Below are positions 34,241 through 43,519 of a stretch of DNA of 64,000 bases, piece after piece. The notes below the pieces were generated by a model. It ran no database searches. It had not been told where the DNA came from and saw only the letters and a list, made by a program, of their open reading frames with translations. The stretch is taken from positions 1 through 64,000 of the forward strand of contig NZ_CVRR01000071.1 of assembly GCF_001406815.1 (NCBI RefSeq), in the 5' to 3' direction. Position 1 is the first letter of the stretch, and the number at the start of each line of letters is the position of its first letter. The stretch comes from Roseburia faecis (GTDB lineage Bacteria > Bacillota > Clostridia > Lachnospirales > Lachnospiraceae). A program made the translations under genes and the position numbers.

Positions 34241-34679
34241 ACACATTTTTATGGCGGGCCTTGCGACAGCCTGCGGCATTGCGGTTTCTGCCGGAACGTT
34301 TGCGTTTCTTCTGGTGATCGGGGTCATTCCGCGCATGATCAAACGCTGCAATTTTGGAGAACGGATACTGATGGTCGAAAATACGGTTATACTGGGGGTA
34401 TTGACCGGTGCCGTATTTTCTGTGGTGGAGTGGAAGGCACAGCTGCCGTATCCGTGGCTGGCGCATGTCATTTTGGGCGCTTATGGAACTGCAGCGGGAA
34501 TTTTTGTGGGATGTATTGCGGTGGCACTGGCAGAAATATTAAATACTTTTCCGATCCTGTTCCGGCGTCTGTATATCAACCGTGGACTCAGTGGTGTTAT
34601 GATTGCCATGGCACTGGGGAAAATGGCTGGTTCTTTTTATTATTTCTTTTTTGGTTACGGGCTTCCAAAATATTGGTAA
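34221..34679 (+). CDS. spoVAB: Stage V sporulation protein AB
   Basis: 152 residues, four predicted membrane segments; AEILNTFPILFRRL and GLSGVMIAMALGKMAGSFYYFF are characteristic of SpoVAB. Start with AAAGGGG upstream, inside the end of spoVAA, so the two are coupled. It is part of the spore DPA channel gene set. Confidence 0.9.
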   Translation: MNTMFLRHIFMAGLATACGIAVSAGTFAFLLVIGVIPRMIKRCNFGERILMVENTVILGVLTGAVFSVVEWKAQLPYPWLAHVILGAYGTAAGIFVGCIAVALAEILNTFPILFRRLYINRGLSGVMIAMALGKMAGSFYYFFFGYGLPKYW

Positions 34680-34694
34680 ATCCATATTTTCTAA

Positions 34695-34724
34695 TTGCAA
34701 TCTTCTTTGTGACTGGCGTATAAT
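34695..34724 (+). promoter_or_regulatory. Sigma-A promoter of the GH3 operon
   Basis: TTGCAA (34695-34700), 18-nt spacer, TATAAT (34719-34724). Confidence 0.65.
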
Positions 34725-34756
34725 AAAAGGTATGATTAGTTTCAGGAGGATTTTAA

Positions 34757-37510
34757 ATGGGCAGATATGCATTGGATATGGAAAAATATGCAGATTTGGC
34801 AAGGACTGCATCTGCTGAGGGATGCGTGTTATTGAAAAATGACAACAGTACCCTGCCACTTAAAAAAGGAGATAAAGTTGCTGTATTTGGGCGCATGGCG
34901 TTTCATTATTACAAAAGCGGACTTGGCTCGGGCGGACTGGTAAATACACGCTATGTGGTTGGAATCCTTGATGCGCTGCGCGCCTGCAAAGATATTGCGC
35001 TGGATGAAGAACTGATTGGGATCTACGAAAAATGGATTAAAGACCATCCATATGACGAAGGTGAGGGATGGGGGCTGGTTCCGTGGTCACAGGAAGAAAT
35101 GCCCGTGACGGAAGAGATGCTTCAAACCGCATCCGGGGATGATGTGGCACTGGTGATTCTTGGACGTACGGCGGGGGAAGACCAGGACAATACGGACAAG
35201 CCGGGCAGTTATAAGCTGACACGGACAGAAGAAGACCTGATCCGTAAAGTGAGCAGTCAATTTTCACGCACGGCCGTTATTTTAAATGTGGGAAATATCA
35301 TTGATATGAAATGGGTCAGAGAATTTGATCCGGCAGCGGTACTCTATGCATGGCAGGGAGGTCAGGAAGGTGGAAACGGTGTCTGTGATGTACTTACGGG
35401 GCGTGTGAATCCGTGCGGAAAACTGACCGATACGATTGCAGAGGATATCAGTGACTATCCATCCACGTCAAATTTCGGGGATTTACAGAAAAACTATTAT
35501 AAAGAAGATATCTATGTGGGATATCGGTATTTTGAGACATTTGCCAAAGATAAAGTTTTGTATCCGTTTGGATTTGGATTGTCGTATACTTCTTTTTCCG
35601 TGCAAGCGTCTGCAGAAGAAAAGGACGAGCATACGGTCTGTGTAAAGGCAACAGTGAAAAATACCGGAACAAAACCGGGGAAAGAAGTGCTTGAAGTATA
35701 TGCCAAAGCCCCACAGGGGGTACTGGATACACCGGTGCGTGTTCTTTGTGGATTTGCAAAGACAAAGGAACTGGCAGCAGGGGAAGAAGAGCATATTACT
35801 CTGGAGATTCCGAAAAATACATTTGCCTCCTATGATGACAGTGGTGTAACCGGACACAGGGACTGTTTTGTGCTGCTGGAGGGTACTTATACCATTTATG
35901 TGGGAACCGATGTGCGGACGGCACAAAAGGCAGGCAGTTATCCGCAGACGTTTACAGTACTTGAACAGCTTGAGGAAGTCTGTGCACCGCAGAAACCGTT
36001 TGCCCGTATGACAAGAAAGCCGGGTGATGTGATCGGATATTCCGATACACCGGAACGGATCTATGGTCCGTATGACCGAGTGGAAAAACCGGCAGAGATT
36101 TCACAGACTGGTGATAAAGGCTATCGTCTGGAAGATGTATATGACAAAAAGATTTCCATGGAGACATTTGTGGCACAATTGTCGGACGAGGATCTGATTA
36201 TGCTGTTCCGCGGAGAAGGCATGTGCAGTCCGAAGGTGACTCCGGGTACTGCAGCGGCATTTGCAGGACTGACTTCGTCTTTGAGGAAGTTTAGAATTCC
36301 GGCAGAATGTGCATCGGACGGACCATCCGGAATACGTATGGACTGCGGAACAAAGGCATTTTCCCTTCCGAACGGAACGCTGCTCGGATGTACATTTAAC
36401 TGTGAACTGGTGCGTCAATTATATGAAATGACAGGGCTTGAACTACGGTTAAACCGTGTAGATACATTGCTCGGACCGGGATTGAATATTCACAGAAATC
36501 CGTTGAACGGACGAAACTTTGAGTATATTTCCGAAGATCCGTTTTTAACCGGAAAAATGGGAGCCGCACAGCTGCAGGGACTTAATATTGCAGGTTCCAC
36601 AGGAACCATCAAACATTTTGCGGCAAACAATCAGGAAACGAAACGACATGAGGCAGATTCGATTATTTCCGTGCGGGCACTGCGGGAAATTTATCTGAAG
36701 GGATTTGAAATTGCGGTAAAAGAAGGACCGGCCCGCTCTGTTATGACTACATATGGCCCGGTCAACGGGGTGTGGACTGCAGGAAGTTATGATCTCAATA
36801 CCATTGTATTGCGCAAAGACTGGGGATTTTCCGGCATCGTTATGACTGACTGGTGGGCAAAGGCAAACCATGAGGGACAGCCATCGGATCCGCGTATACA
36901 TGCGGTCATGGCAGCGGCACAGAATGATGTATATATGGTGACTGCAGACGCGCAGGATATGCAGCAGGATGATATGCTCGAAGAATTCCAGAAGGGAAAT
37001 CTTACGAGAGGACAGCTGCAGAGAAATGCCATCAATATATTGCAGTTTGTACTAAAATCCCCGGCGATGCTTTATGAGATGGATAGGATTTCTCCGGAAG
37101 AACTTAAAGACCGGAAGAATGCTGCAAAAGATGATCCGGATGTCTCAAAGATGATGAAATTTGTGACAGATGAGCAGGGAAATATCCGCATTTCCGGTGG
37201 CGGCTGGGATACACATCAGGGAAAAGAAATACTTGCGGATCTGGATATGAAAGCCGGAAGTTATGAACTGCAGATGAAAGTGAAATCAAATCTGGATGAT
37301 CTGGCACAGCTTCCGGTAACAGTATATCTGGATAATATCATCAAAGGAACACTGTCATTTAGGGGATCGAAAGGGCAGTGGGTGACACAGCAGATCCGGT
37401 TTGATACATTCGAGGGACATCATTATATGAAATTATATTTTGGGGCAACCGGACTTACGGTAGATCATATAGCGTTTCAGCTGTCCGGGGGCGCAGACAA
37501 GGAGCAGTAA
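34757..37510 (+). CDS. GH3 beta-glucosidase with inverted domain order
   Basis: 917 residues, no signal peptide. The domain that is usually C-terminal comes first (about 1-225, with ILGRTAGEDQDN and the start AASAEGCVLLKND-like ARTASAEGCVLLKN). A fibronectin-III-like domain follows (about 275-385). The TIM-barrel domain comes last (about 455-780) with LGPGLNIHRNPLNGRNFEY, TIKHFAANNQE and nucleophile D698 in VMTDWW. An extra beta-rich tail (about 790-917) completes it. This inverted order is known in GH3 enzymes of rumen Firmicutes such as Ruminococcus and Butyrivibrio. It probably cleaves imported beta-glucosides. A cNMP-domain-like gene follows after 3 nt. Confidence 0.9.
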   Translation: MGRYALDMEKYADLARTASAEGCVLLKNDNSTLPLKKGDKVAVFGRMAFHYYKSGLGSGGLVNTRYVVGILDALRACKDIALDEELIGIYEKWIKDHPYDEGEGWGLVPWSQEEMPVTEEMLQTASGDDVALVILGRTAGEDQDNTDKPGSYKLTRTEEDLIRKVSSQFSRTAVILNVGNIIDMKWVREFDPAAVLYAWQGGQEGGNGVCDVLTGRVNPCGKLTDTIAEDISDYPSTSNFGDLQKNYYKEDIYVGYRYFETFAKDKVLYPFGFGLSYTSFSVQASAEEKDEHTVCVKATVKNTGTKPGKEVLEVYAKAPQGVLDTPVRVLCGFAKTKELAAGEEEHITLEIPKNTFASYDDSGVTGHRDCFVLLEGTYTIYVGTDVRTAQKAGSYPQTFTVLEQLEEVCAPQKPFARMTRKPGDVIGYSDTPERIYGPYDRVEKPAEISQTGDKGYRLEDVYDKKISMETFVAQLSDEDLIMLFRGEGMCSPKVTPGTAAAFAGLTSSLRKFRIPAECASDGPSGIRMDCGTKAFSLPNGTLLGCTFNCELVRQLYEMTGLELRLNRVDTLLGPGLNIHRNPLNGRNFEYISEDPFLTGKMGAAQLQGLNIAGSTGTIKHFAANNQETKRHEADSIISVRALREIYLKGFEIAVKEGPARSVMTTYGPVNGVWTAGSYDLNTIVLRKDWGFSGIVMTDWWAKANHEGQPSDPRIHAVMAAAQNDVYMVTADAQDMQQDDMLEEFQKGNLTRGQLQRNAINILQFVLKSPAMLYEMDRISPEELKDRKNAAKDDPDVSKMMKFVTDEQGNIRISGGGWDTHQGKEILADLDMKAGSYELQMKVKSNLDDLAQLPVTVYLDNIIKGTLSFRGSKGQWVTQQIRFDTFEGHHYMKLYFGATGLTVDHIAFQLSGGADKEQ

Positions 37511-37513
37511 GAC

Positions 37514-39754
37514 ATGAATGTTTTAAAGGTAAAAAAGGGAGAAACGCTTGCCAGAAAACAGGACAAGGTGATGGAATGGTATCTGATTCAGGAGGGATCG
37601 GTGATCCGGCAGTTTGCATTTGCAGAGATCATTATGCACCGGAATGCAATTGTGGGTATTCTCGAGAACGAATGGTTTGCCTGCGATTATGTGGCAAATG
37701 AAGATACGACATTGATTGTGATTCCATGTAAAAATGCACAGGATCTGCGGAAGATTTTGTCCGAACATGAGAATTTCCGCCCGATTTTTTTGCGTACGGC
37801 AGTGGAACAGCGGCATCAGGCACTGTGTCTGTATGCCAGTCTGCAGAAAAAATGCATGCTTTTACATAATGCTGCGGAAACGTTGTACAGCGAATACAAA
37901 AATCTGTGCAGCGAGAAGCTTCTTGATGAACAGGATTTTCCGCGTATGGAACAGTTTGCAGCTTTAAAAATGCAGCACCGTGCGGAAAACTGGGAGATTG
38001 CAAACAGTAACAGTCTGGTCCGGAGTTATCTGAAAGAATATATGCAGCTGATGATCAAAGATGACAGTCTGTGTGTGGGAGCAATCATGGAGGCGGCGGC
38101 ACAGATGCGTCGTGTGACACAGGGAATCGGCGAGATGGTAAATTATCTGCAGTACAACAGGGATATTTTATTTTCAGATTCCAGAGATGATATTTTTCGT
38201 CTGTTTTTTACAATGGCAGTCCAGCAGTCGCAGAAAAAGCAGGACATTTCCGAGATCAAAAAGCGTCTGTTAAATATGGTGGATGTCATGACAAAGCTTG
38301 ATGTGTACGATAAAAAACAGATGGCGGAGGCACATGAACTCTGCGAAAATTACGACTTTACCAAGGAGTCCGAAGGACGTATCAATATTATGCGTGAGGA
38401 TTGTATTGCACATATTATGGAGTATGCAGGATATGGCAGCGATATGATCAGGGATTTCCACAGCATTGTGCAGCAGTACCGGGAGCTGCCGGATATGATG
38501 TCTACAGACAATGAGGCGAGACAGCTGCGCAGGGAAATCACAAAGGTCTTTTACGATATTTATACCAAGGCGTTTATGAGATCAGTTGAGGAACTGGTCA
38601 AGCCGTCACCGATCATGATGATGTTTTTCAATTTTGGGTTTATGGATGCGGAGGTGCTGGGGGAAACTAACACAAATGCACTGTATAATCTGACGGATTC
38701 GCTTGGATTGTTTCACTCTGCAAATGTCTATACGGTTTATGACTGGCTGGTACAGATTTATCAGGGAAAGAAAGAACCGTCCCGCAATGAATTTGACCAG
38801 GATTTCAATGCATTTCTGCTGGAAGAAAAGAGAACTGGGAATATTACGGAAGAGCAGATGCAACAGTATAAAAATGACCGCAGGCAGAAAGTACAGTTTG
38901 AGATCCGCAATATGTTTACCTCCGGAAACCGTGTGACCTATGGCCGTGTGACTACATTCTGTCCGGTTCTGATGGAAGAGGATTTCATCAACACCGTGGA
39001 AAAGATGGCAGTTACCGCAGAAAAAATTGCCGATGCCATCAATAAGGTGCGCTGTGTGGATTATTCTGCACTCTATCATGATGTCATGTTTTCCGATCCG
39101 GATCGCGGAATCAATCAGGAATGGATCAAAAAGGAAATTCTGCCGGATGTGATTCTGATGCCAAATGCCGGAACCCGTACCCTGATGTGGCAGGAGACAT
39201 CCGGGGCCAAGATTGATACACCAGCGCGTTTTCTGTTTCCGATCTTTTCCGCAGTGGATCTCGATGATCAGATGGTGGAATGTATCGGCCGATACCGCTG
39301 GGAGATCTGCAGACGTGTGCAGGGTGTATACTGGAACGATATCCGGGAGAAATCGCTTACGGCGGAGTACTGTGATTATATTCAGTATTATCGCAAAAAT
39401 TCAGATCTTTCTGCAGATGCAAAGGAAAAGATCAAGACTGCATTGTCCCGTGCGCGCAACAGTTACCGTGAGGTATTTGTCAAGGATTATCAGGCGTGGA
39501 TGAAGTATGAGTCACAGGGAAGTTTCCGACTGAATAAAGTGGCAAGAGATATTCTGGTAAGGTATTGTCCGTTTGCAAAGGATATCCGCCAGGGACTGGC
39601 CACCAATCCACAGTATCAGAATGCATTTCACAGACTTGATGCGGAAAACAGAAAGAAACTGCAGCGGTTCCGTTCTGTTTATGATAAATATGAGGCTGCC
39701 GGCGGAGAGATCACACCGGAACTGAAAGAAAATCTGCGGTTTTATCAGATGTAG
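37514..39754 (+). CDS. Large cytoplasmic protein with cNMP-binding-like N-terminus
   Basis: 746 residues. The N-terminal about 120 residues look like a cyclic-nucleotide-binding beta-roll (KVKKGETLARKQDKVMEWYLIQEGSVIRQF, then VGILENEWF). The rest is long, mainly helical and charged, and I do not recognise it. No signal peptide or membrane span. It lies 3 nt after the GH3 gene and 8 nt before trmO, so it is cotranscribed with both. Whether it binds a nucleotide is unknown; the phosphate-cassette signature is not evident. Confidence 0.6.
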   Translation: MNVLKVKKGETLARKQDKVMEWYLIQEGSVIRQFAFAEIIMHRNAIVGILENEWFACDYVANEDTTLIVIPCKNAQDLRKILSEHENFRPIFLRTAVEQRHQALCLYASLQKKCMLLHNAAETLYSEYKNLCSEKLLDEQDFPRMEQFAALKMQHRAENWEIANSNSLVRSYLKEYMQLMIKDDSLCVGAIMEAAAQMRRVTQGIGEMVNYLQYNRDILFSDSRDDIFRLFFTMAVQQSQKKQDISEIKKRLLNMVDVMTKLDVYDKKQMAEAHELCENYDFTKESEGRINIMREDCIAHIMEYAGYGSDMIRDFHSIVQQYRELPDMMSTDNEARQLRREITKVFYDIYTKAFMRSVEELVKPSPIMMMFFNFGFMDAEVLGETNTNALYNLTDSLGLFHSANVYTVYDWLVQIYQGKKEPSRNEFDQDFNAFLLEEKRTGNITEEQMQQYKNDRRQKVQFEIRNMFTSGNRVTYGRVTTFCPVLMEEDFINTVEKMAVTAEKIADAINKVRCVDYSALYHDVMFSDPDRGINQEWIKKEILPDVILMPNAGTRTLMWQETSGAKIDTPARFLFPIFSAVDLDDQMVECIGRYRWEICRRVQGVYWNDIREKSLTAEYCDYIQYYRKNSDLSADAKEKIKTALSRARNSYREVFVKDYQAWMKYESQGSFRLNKVARDILVRYCPFAKDIRQGLATNPQYQNAFHRLDAENRKKLQRFRSVYDKYEAAGGEITPELKENLRFYQM

Positions 39755-39762
39755 GAACGGAT

Positions 39763-40458
39763 ATGGAATATATAGCTTATGTAGAGACCCCGTATAAAGA
39801 AAAATTTGGAATTCCCAGACAGAGCGGGCTGGCGGAGAGTACCTGTGGAGAGATCATCTTTACACCGAAATTCCGGAATCCGGATGCGGTGCGTGGAATC
39901 GAGGAGTTTTCCCACCTGTGGCTTCTCTGGGAGTTTTCGAGGGCAAAGCAGGATACCTTTCATGCAACGGTAGCACCTCCCCGTCTGGGAGGAAAAGAAA
40001 AACGGGGCGTGTTTGCCACACGTTCCCCCTTTCGCCCGAATTCGATCGGTCTTTCGTGCGTGAAACTTGAAAAAGTGCGCATCGATCAGAAGCTTGGACC
40101 GGTTCTTACGGTTTCCGGGCTGGATCTGCTTGATCACACACCGCTTTTTGATATCAAACCGTATCTGCCGTACGTGGATGCCCATCCGGAGGCAAAAAAC
40201 GGTTTTGCGGAAGAATTCCGGGAGTTTCAGATACCGGTAGTATTTCCGGAGGAATTGCAGGCGCAGCTTCCGGAACATCTGCGAGGACCGCTTCTTGAGG
40301 TTCTGGCACAGGATCCAAGGGCAGCATACAACAAAAAGCCGGATTATATCTACGGGATGGCATTTGCTGATTATGACATCCGGTTTACGGTGGCAGAGGG
40401 AATCCTGACGGTAAAAGAGGTCACAAGGCGCACGCAGGAGTGGAAAAAAGTCAAGTGA
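39763..40458 (+). CDS. trmO: tRNA (N6-threonylcarbamoyladenosine37-N6)-methyltransferase
   Basis: 231 residues of the TsaA/TrmO family (former UPF0066). It shows FEEFSHLWLLWEFS-like EEFSHLWLLWEF, the signature GVFATRSPFRPNSIGLSCVKLE, and GLDLLDHTPLFDIKPYLPYVD. It uses SAM to methylate t6A37 in tRNA. Start ATG 39763 has AGGAAC just upstream. Confidence 0.9.
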   Translation: MEYIAYVETPYKEKFGIPRQSGLAESTCGEIIFTPKFRNPDAVRGIEEFSHLWLLWEFSRAKQDTFHATVAPPRLGGKEKRGVFATRSPFRPNSIGLSCVKLEKVRIDQKLGPVLTVSGLDLLDHTPLFDIKPYLPYVDAHPEAKNGFAEEFREFQIPVVFPEELQAQLPEHLRGPLLEVLAQDPRAAYNKKPDYIYGMAFADYDIRFTVAEGILTVKEVTRRTQEWKKVK

Positions 40459-40461
40459 GAG

Positions 40462-40490
40462 TTGCGCTTGCGTGTGGAAAGTCTTATAAT
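40462..40490 (+). promoter_or_regulatory. Sigma-A promoter of apt
   Basis: TTGCGC (40462-40467), 17-nt spacer, TATAAT (40485-40490), 55 nt before the start. Confidence 0.7.
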
Positions 40491-40545
40491 AGAACCATCA
40501 AAAGTCAAAAACGCGAAGAAATTCGTGTAGTAGTGAGGTAAGAGG

Positions 40546-41070
40546 ATGAAAGAGTTAAAAGAGTACATTCGCAGTATCCCGGATTTCCCGGAGAAGGGAA
40601 TTATTTTCCGTGATGTCACAAGTGTACTGCAGGATGCAGATGCACTGAAGCTTTCCATTGATGAACTGGCAAAACGCTTGGAGGGCGTTGATTTTGATGT
40701 GATCGCCGGAGCAGAATCCAGAGGCTTTATCTTTGGAGCACCACTTGCTTATGTCATGCATAAGCCGTTTGTACCGATTCGTAAAAAGGGAAAACTGCCG
40801 TGTGAGACAGTTGAAAAAACATATGATCTGGAGTACGGTACGGCAACGATTGAAATGCATAAAGATGCCGTTAAAAAAGGAGAAAAGGTTGTACTTTTGG
40901 ATGATCTGATTGCAACCGGCGGAACCATGAAAGCTGCTGCAGAACTGGTAGAGGAACTTGGCGGTGAAGTGGTAAAGATGCTGTTTCTCATAGAGTTAAG
41001 CGATCTCAACGGACGGGAAGTCTTAAAGGACTATGACGTGGACTCTGTCGTACAGTTCGAAGGCAAATAA
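40546..41070 (+). CDS. apt: Adenine phosphoribosyltransferase
   Basis: 174 residues, full family length. The PRPP-binding motif VVLLDDLIATGGTMKAA lies near residue 110, and GAESRGFIFGAPLA and VPIRKKGKLPCET are Apt-specific. It salvages adenine to AMP. It stands as a single gene between trmO and the spoVAD unit. Confidence 0.94.
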   Translation: MKELKEYIRSIPDFPEKGIIFRDVTSVLQDADALKLSIDELAKRLEGVDFDVIAGAESRGFIFGAPLAYVMHKPFVPIRKKGKLPCETVEKTYDLEYGTATIEMHKDAVKKGEKVVLLDDLIATGGTMKAAAELVEELGGEVVKMLFLIELSDLNGREVLKDYDVDSVVQFEGK

Positions 41071-41072
41071 TC

Positions 41073-41101
41073 GAATAAAAAAGAAAATTCTGCACATACT
41101 G
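41073..41101 (+). promoter_or_regulatory. Sigma-G-like promoter of spoVAD
   Basis: GAATA (41073-41077) fits the sigma-G -35. A 17-nt spacer and CATACTG (41095-41101) follow, 28 nt before spoVAD. This is the best -35 among the spoVA promoters in this window; the last base of its -10 deviates. Confidence 0.6.
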
Positions 41102-41129
41102 TATCAAAAACAAAGTAAGGAGAGACAGT

Positions 41130-42170
41130 ATGGATCAGCAGGTTGGATTAGGGAGTCTTTGCTTTGCAAAGGCTCCTTTTATTATTGGAACAGCATCTGT
41201 GGTTGGAACCAAAGAGGGGGAAGGCCCCCTGGCAGATGCATTTGACTGTATCGGACCGGATGATAAATTTGGTCAGCAGACATGGGAGGCCGCAGAGAGC
41301 AGTCTGCAGAAAGAAGCATTGACGCTTGCCCTCGGGAAAGCAGATCAAAAGCCGGAAGATATGCGGTATCTGTTTGCTGGAGATCTGCTTGGACAGCTGA
41401 TTGCCTCATCATTTGGACTGAAAACGTTTGAAATTCCACTGTTTGGACTGTACGGGGCATGTTCCACATGTGGAGAAGCACTGGCACTTTCTGCAATGAC
41501 GGTAGCGGCCGGATATGCGGATCGCGTGGCTGCAGTCACTTCGAGCCATTTTGCCAGTGCGGAAAAACAGTTCCGTTTTCCGCTGGAATACGCAAATCAG
41601 CGTCCGGTAAGTGCCACATGGACAGTGACCGGAGGCGGTGCATTTATTCTGTCAAAGGATGCGAAGCAGCCGCTGGCAAAGGTGGCGGGGGTCACAACCG
41701 GAAAGATTGTAGATTACGGAATCAAAGATTCCATGAATATGGGAGCCGTGATGGCACCGGCTGCCGCTGAGCTGATTGCGCAGAATCTTACGGATTTTAA
41801 ACGAAAACCGGAAGATTATGACCGGATTATCACGGGAGACCTGGGAGAAGTCGGTCAGCAGATTCTGTTTGATCTGCTGCTGAAAAAAGGCATGGATATC
41901 CGCAAGCAGCATGAGGACTGTGGCATGTTAATTTTTGATTCACAGACACAGGGAACCGGTTCCGGAGGATCGGGATGCGGATGTGCAGCCTCGGTGCTGA
42001 GTGCGCATTTTCTGCCAAAACTGGCAAGCGGGGAATTGAAAAGAATACTCTTTGTGCCGACAGGCGCACTGCTTTCTACGGTCAGTTTCAATGAAGGACA
42101 GACAATACCGGGGATTGCACACGGTGTTGTGCTGGAAAGCTGTGTTTCATCCGCAAAAAAGGAGGGATAA
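41130..42170 (+). CDS. spoVAD: Stage V sporulation protein AD
   Basis: 346 residues with a thiolase-like fold. YGACSTCGEALALSAMTVAAGYAD, TSSHFASAEKQFRFPLEY and GSGGSGCGCAASVLSA are conserved SpoVAD segments. It is the soluble DPA-binding part of the SpoVA channel. Start with AAGGAG upstream. It lies 4 nt before spoVAE. Confidence 0.95.
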   Translation: MDQQVGLGSLCFAKAPFIIGTASVVGTKEGEGPLADAFDCIGPDDKFGQQTWEAAESSLQKEALTLALGKADQKPEDMRYLFAGDLLGQLIASSFGLKTFEIPLFGLYGACSTCGEALALSAMTVAAGYADRVAAVTSSHFASAEKQFRFPLEYANQRPVSATWTVTGGGAFILSKDAKQPLAKVAGVTTGKIVDYGIKDSMNMGAVMAPAAAELIAQNLTDFKRKPEDYDRIITGDLGEVGQQILFDLLLKKGMDIRKQHEDCGMLIFDSQTQGTGSGGSGCGCAASVLSAHFLPKLASGELKRILFVPTGALLSTVSFNEGQTIPGIAHGVVLESCVSSAKKEG

Positions 42171-42174
42171 GGAT

Positions 42175-42534
42175 ATGCAGTATGTAATTGCATTTGTAAC
42201 AGGGGGAATGATCTGTGCACTGTCACAGATCCTGATGGAAAAAACAAAAATGCTTCCGGGACGTATCATGGTTCTTTTGGTCTGCCTGGGGGCCATCCTT
42301 GGATTTGTGGGGATCTATGAGCCGTTTTCCAAATGGGCGCAGGCGGGCGCGAATGTGCCGCTTCTGGGATTTGGAAACAATCTCTGGAAGGGTGTCAAAG
42401 AGATGGTGGACAAGAAAGGATTTATCGGTATTTTTCTGGGAGGCTTTAAAAACTGTGCGGCAGGACTTTCCGCAGCACTCGTTTTTTCTTATATTGCCTC
42501 CCTGCTCTGCCAGCCAAAGATGAAAAAGCACTAG
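42175..42534 (+). CDS. spoVAE: Stage V sporulation protein AE
   Basis: 119 residues, four hydrophobic segments. It starts MQYVIAFVTGGMICALSQI, with PLLGFGNNLWKGV and GFIGIFLGGFKNCAAGLSA, as in SpoVAEB. AAGGAGG lies upstream at the spoVAD stop. It completes the DPA channel set C, A, B, D, E. Confidence 0.93.
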   Translation: MQYVIAFVTGGMICALSQILMEKTKMLPGRIMVLLVCLGAILGFVGIYEPFSKWAQAGANVPLLGFGNNLWKGVKEMVDKKGFIGIFLGGFKNCAAGLSAALVFSYIASLLCQPKMKKH

Positions 42535-42554
42535 CAAATCGGGAAAATTCTGTT

Positions 42555-42584
42555 GTATAATAAATGGGAATTTTGCACACACTA
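42555..42584 (+). promoter_or_regulatory. Possible sigma-G promoter of the lipoprotein gene
   Basis: GTATA (42555-42559), 18-nt spacer, CACACTA (42578-42584). Weaker than the spoVA examples. Confidence 0.35.
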
Positions 42585-42617
42585 GCTCTGTAGATCAAAT
42601 AAAAGGAGATATGTGTG

Positions 42618-42995
42618 ATGAAAAAATTAAAAGTTCTGATGATGAGCGGAATGCTTGCAGCAGGGATCTGTCTGTTTGCGGCCTGTGGTACAGCAAATGA
42701 TGACGGAACGAACAATGGTGTAAACGATACTTCCAATACACAGGTTACTACACAGGAAAACATTCCGGGAACGGACAATACGACTGGAAATGGTACAACA
42801 GACAATAATACGGATGCCGGAAATTCCAAAAACGATGGCAATGTCGGAAAAGATATCGGGGATATGGGAAAAGATGTCGTGGATGGTGTGAAAGATGCCG
42901 GTGATGCTGTGGCAGATGGCGTGGATGATGCAATTGACGCGGTAGATCCGGATGCAGACACAAACAATGGCGGTAAGACCAATACCGGACGTTAG
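42618..42995 (+). CDS. Low-complexity lipoprotein
   Basis: 125 residues: signal peptide with lipobox LFAAC (Cys23), then a Thr/Asn/Asp/Gly-rich low-complexity region and a repeat-like helical segment of V-D-G-V-K-D-A-G type (about 80-112). AAGGAG lies 10 nt upstream. No enzymatic motif. Location after spoVAE and a possible sigma-G promoter suggest a spore-related lipoprotein, but this is inference. Confidence 0.7.
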   Translation: MKKLKVLMMSGMLAAGICLFAACGTANDDGTNNGVNDTSNTQVTTQENIPGTDNTTGNGTTDNNTDAGNSKNDGNVGKDIGDMGKDVVDGVKDAGDAVADGVDDAIDAVDPDADTNNGGKTNTGR

Positions 42996-43007
42996 ACAGG
43001 ATTACCT

Positions 43008-43490
43008 ATGAAAAAAGAAACTTACGTTAAAATGACCCAGCCGTTTCGGGATGACCCGAAACGTGCGCGGGCGTTACATAGAGCAAATAAAATATTGACG
43101 GTTGTGATTTTTGTGGCATATCCATGCCTGCTTCTGTGGCTGCTGTGGCAGAAGGATATGCGGCTATATAAAGCCATCTGTGTGCCGCTGGACGGATTTA
43201 TTATTGTGACGGTTGTGCGGGCCTGGATCAACCGGAAACGGCCGTATGAAATATTTGAACTGCCATCTGTGATTCCAAAAGATACGAAAGGACATTCCTG
43301 GCCGAGCCGGCATGTGTTTTCCGCGGCAGTGATTGCGTTTACGTTCTGGTTTGTGTGCCCGGCTGTGGGGATTGTATTTTTGCTTATGACAGTTGCTATT
43401 GCATGGATCCGGGTAGTTTCCGGAGTGCACTTTATCAGTGATGTAGTGGCGGGATTTCTTTTTGCTGCGTTTTTTTCTTTGTTTTTTTAG
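43008..43490 (+). CDS. PAP2-family membrane phosphatase
   Basis: 160 residues, about four membrane segments. The three catalytic motifs are visible: RAWINRKRP (K-x6-RP type), PSRH in SWPSRHVFSAA, and R-VVSGVH-FISD. Members dephosphorylate lipid phosphates such as undecaprenyl pyrophosphate or phosphatidate. It lies 12 nt after the lipoprotein gene and is convergent with the next regulator. Confidence 0.88.
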   Translation: MKKETYVKMTQPFRDDPKRARALHRANKILTVVIFVAYPCLLLWLLWQKDMRLYKAICVPLDGFIIVTVVRAWINRKRPYEIFELPSVIPKDTKGHSWPSRHVFSAAVIAFTFWFVCPAVGIVFLLMTVAIAWIRVVSGVHFISDVVAGFLFAAFFSLFF

Positions 43491-43519
43491 TGTGGTTTTC
43501 ACCGGCTATGCCGGAAAAA

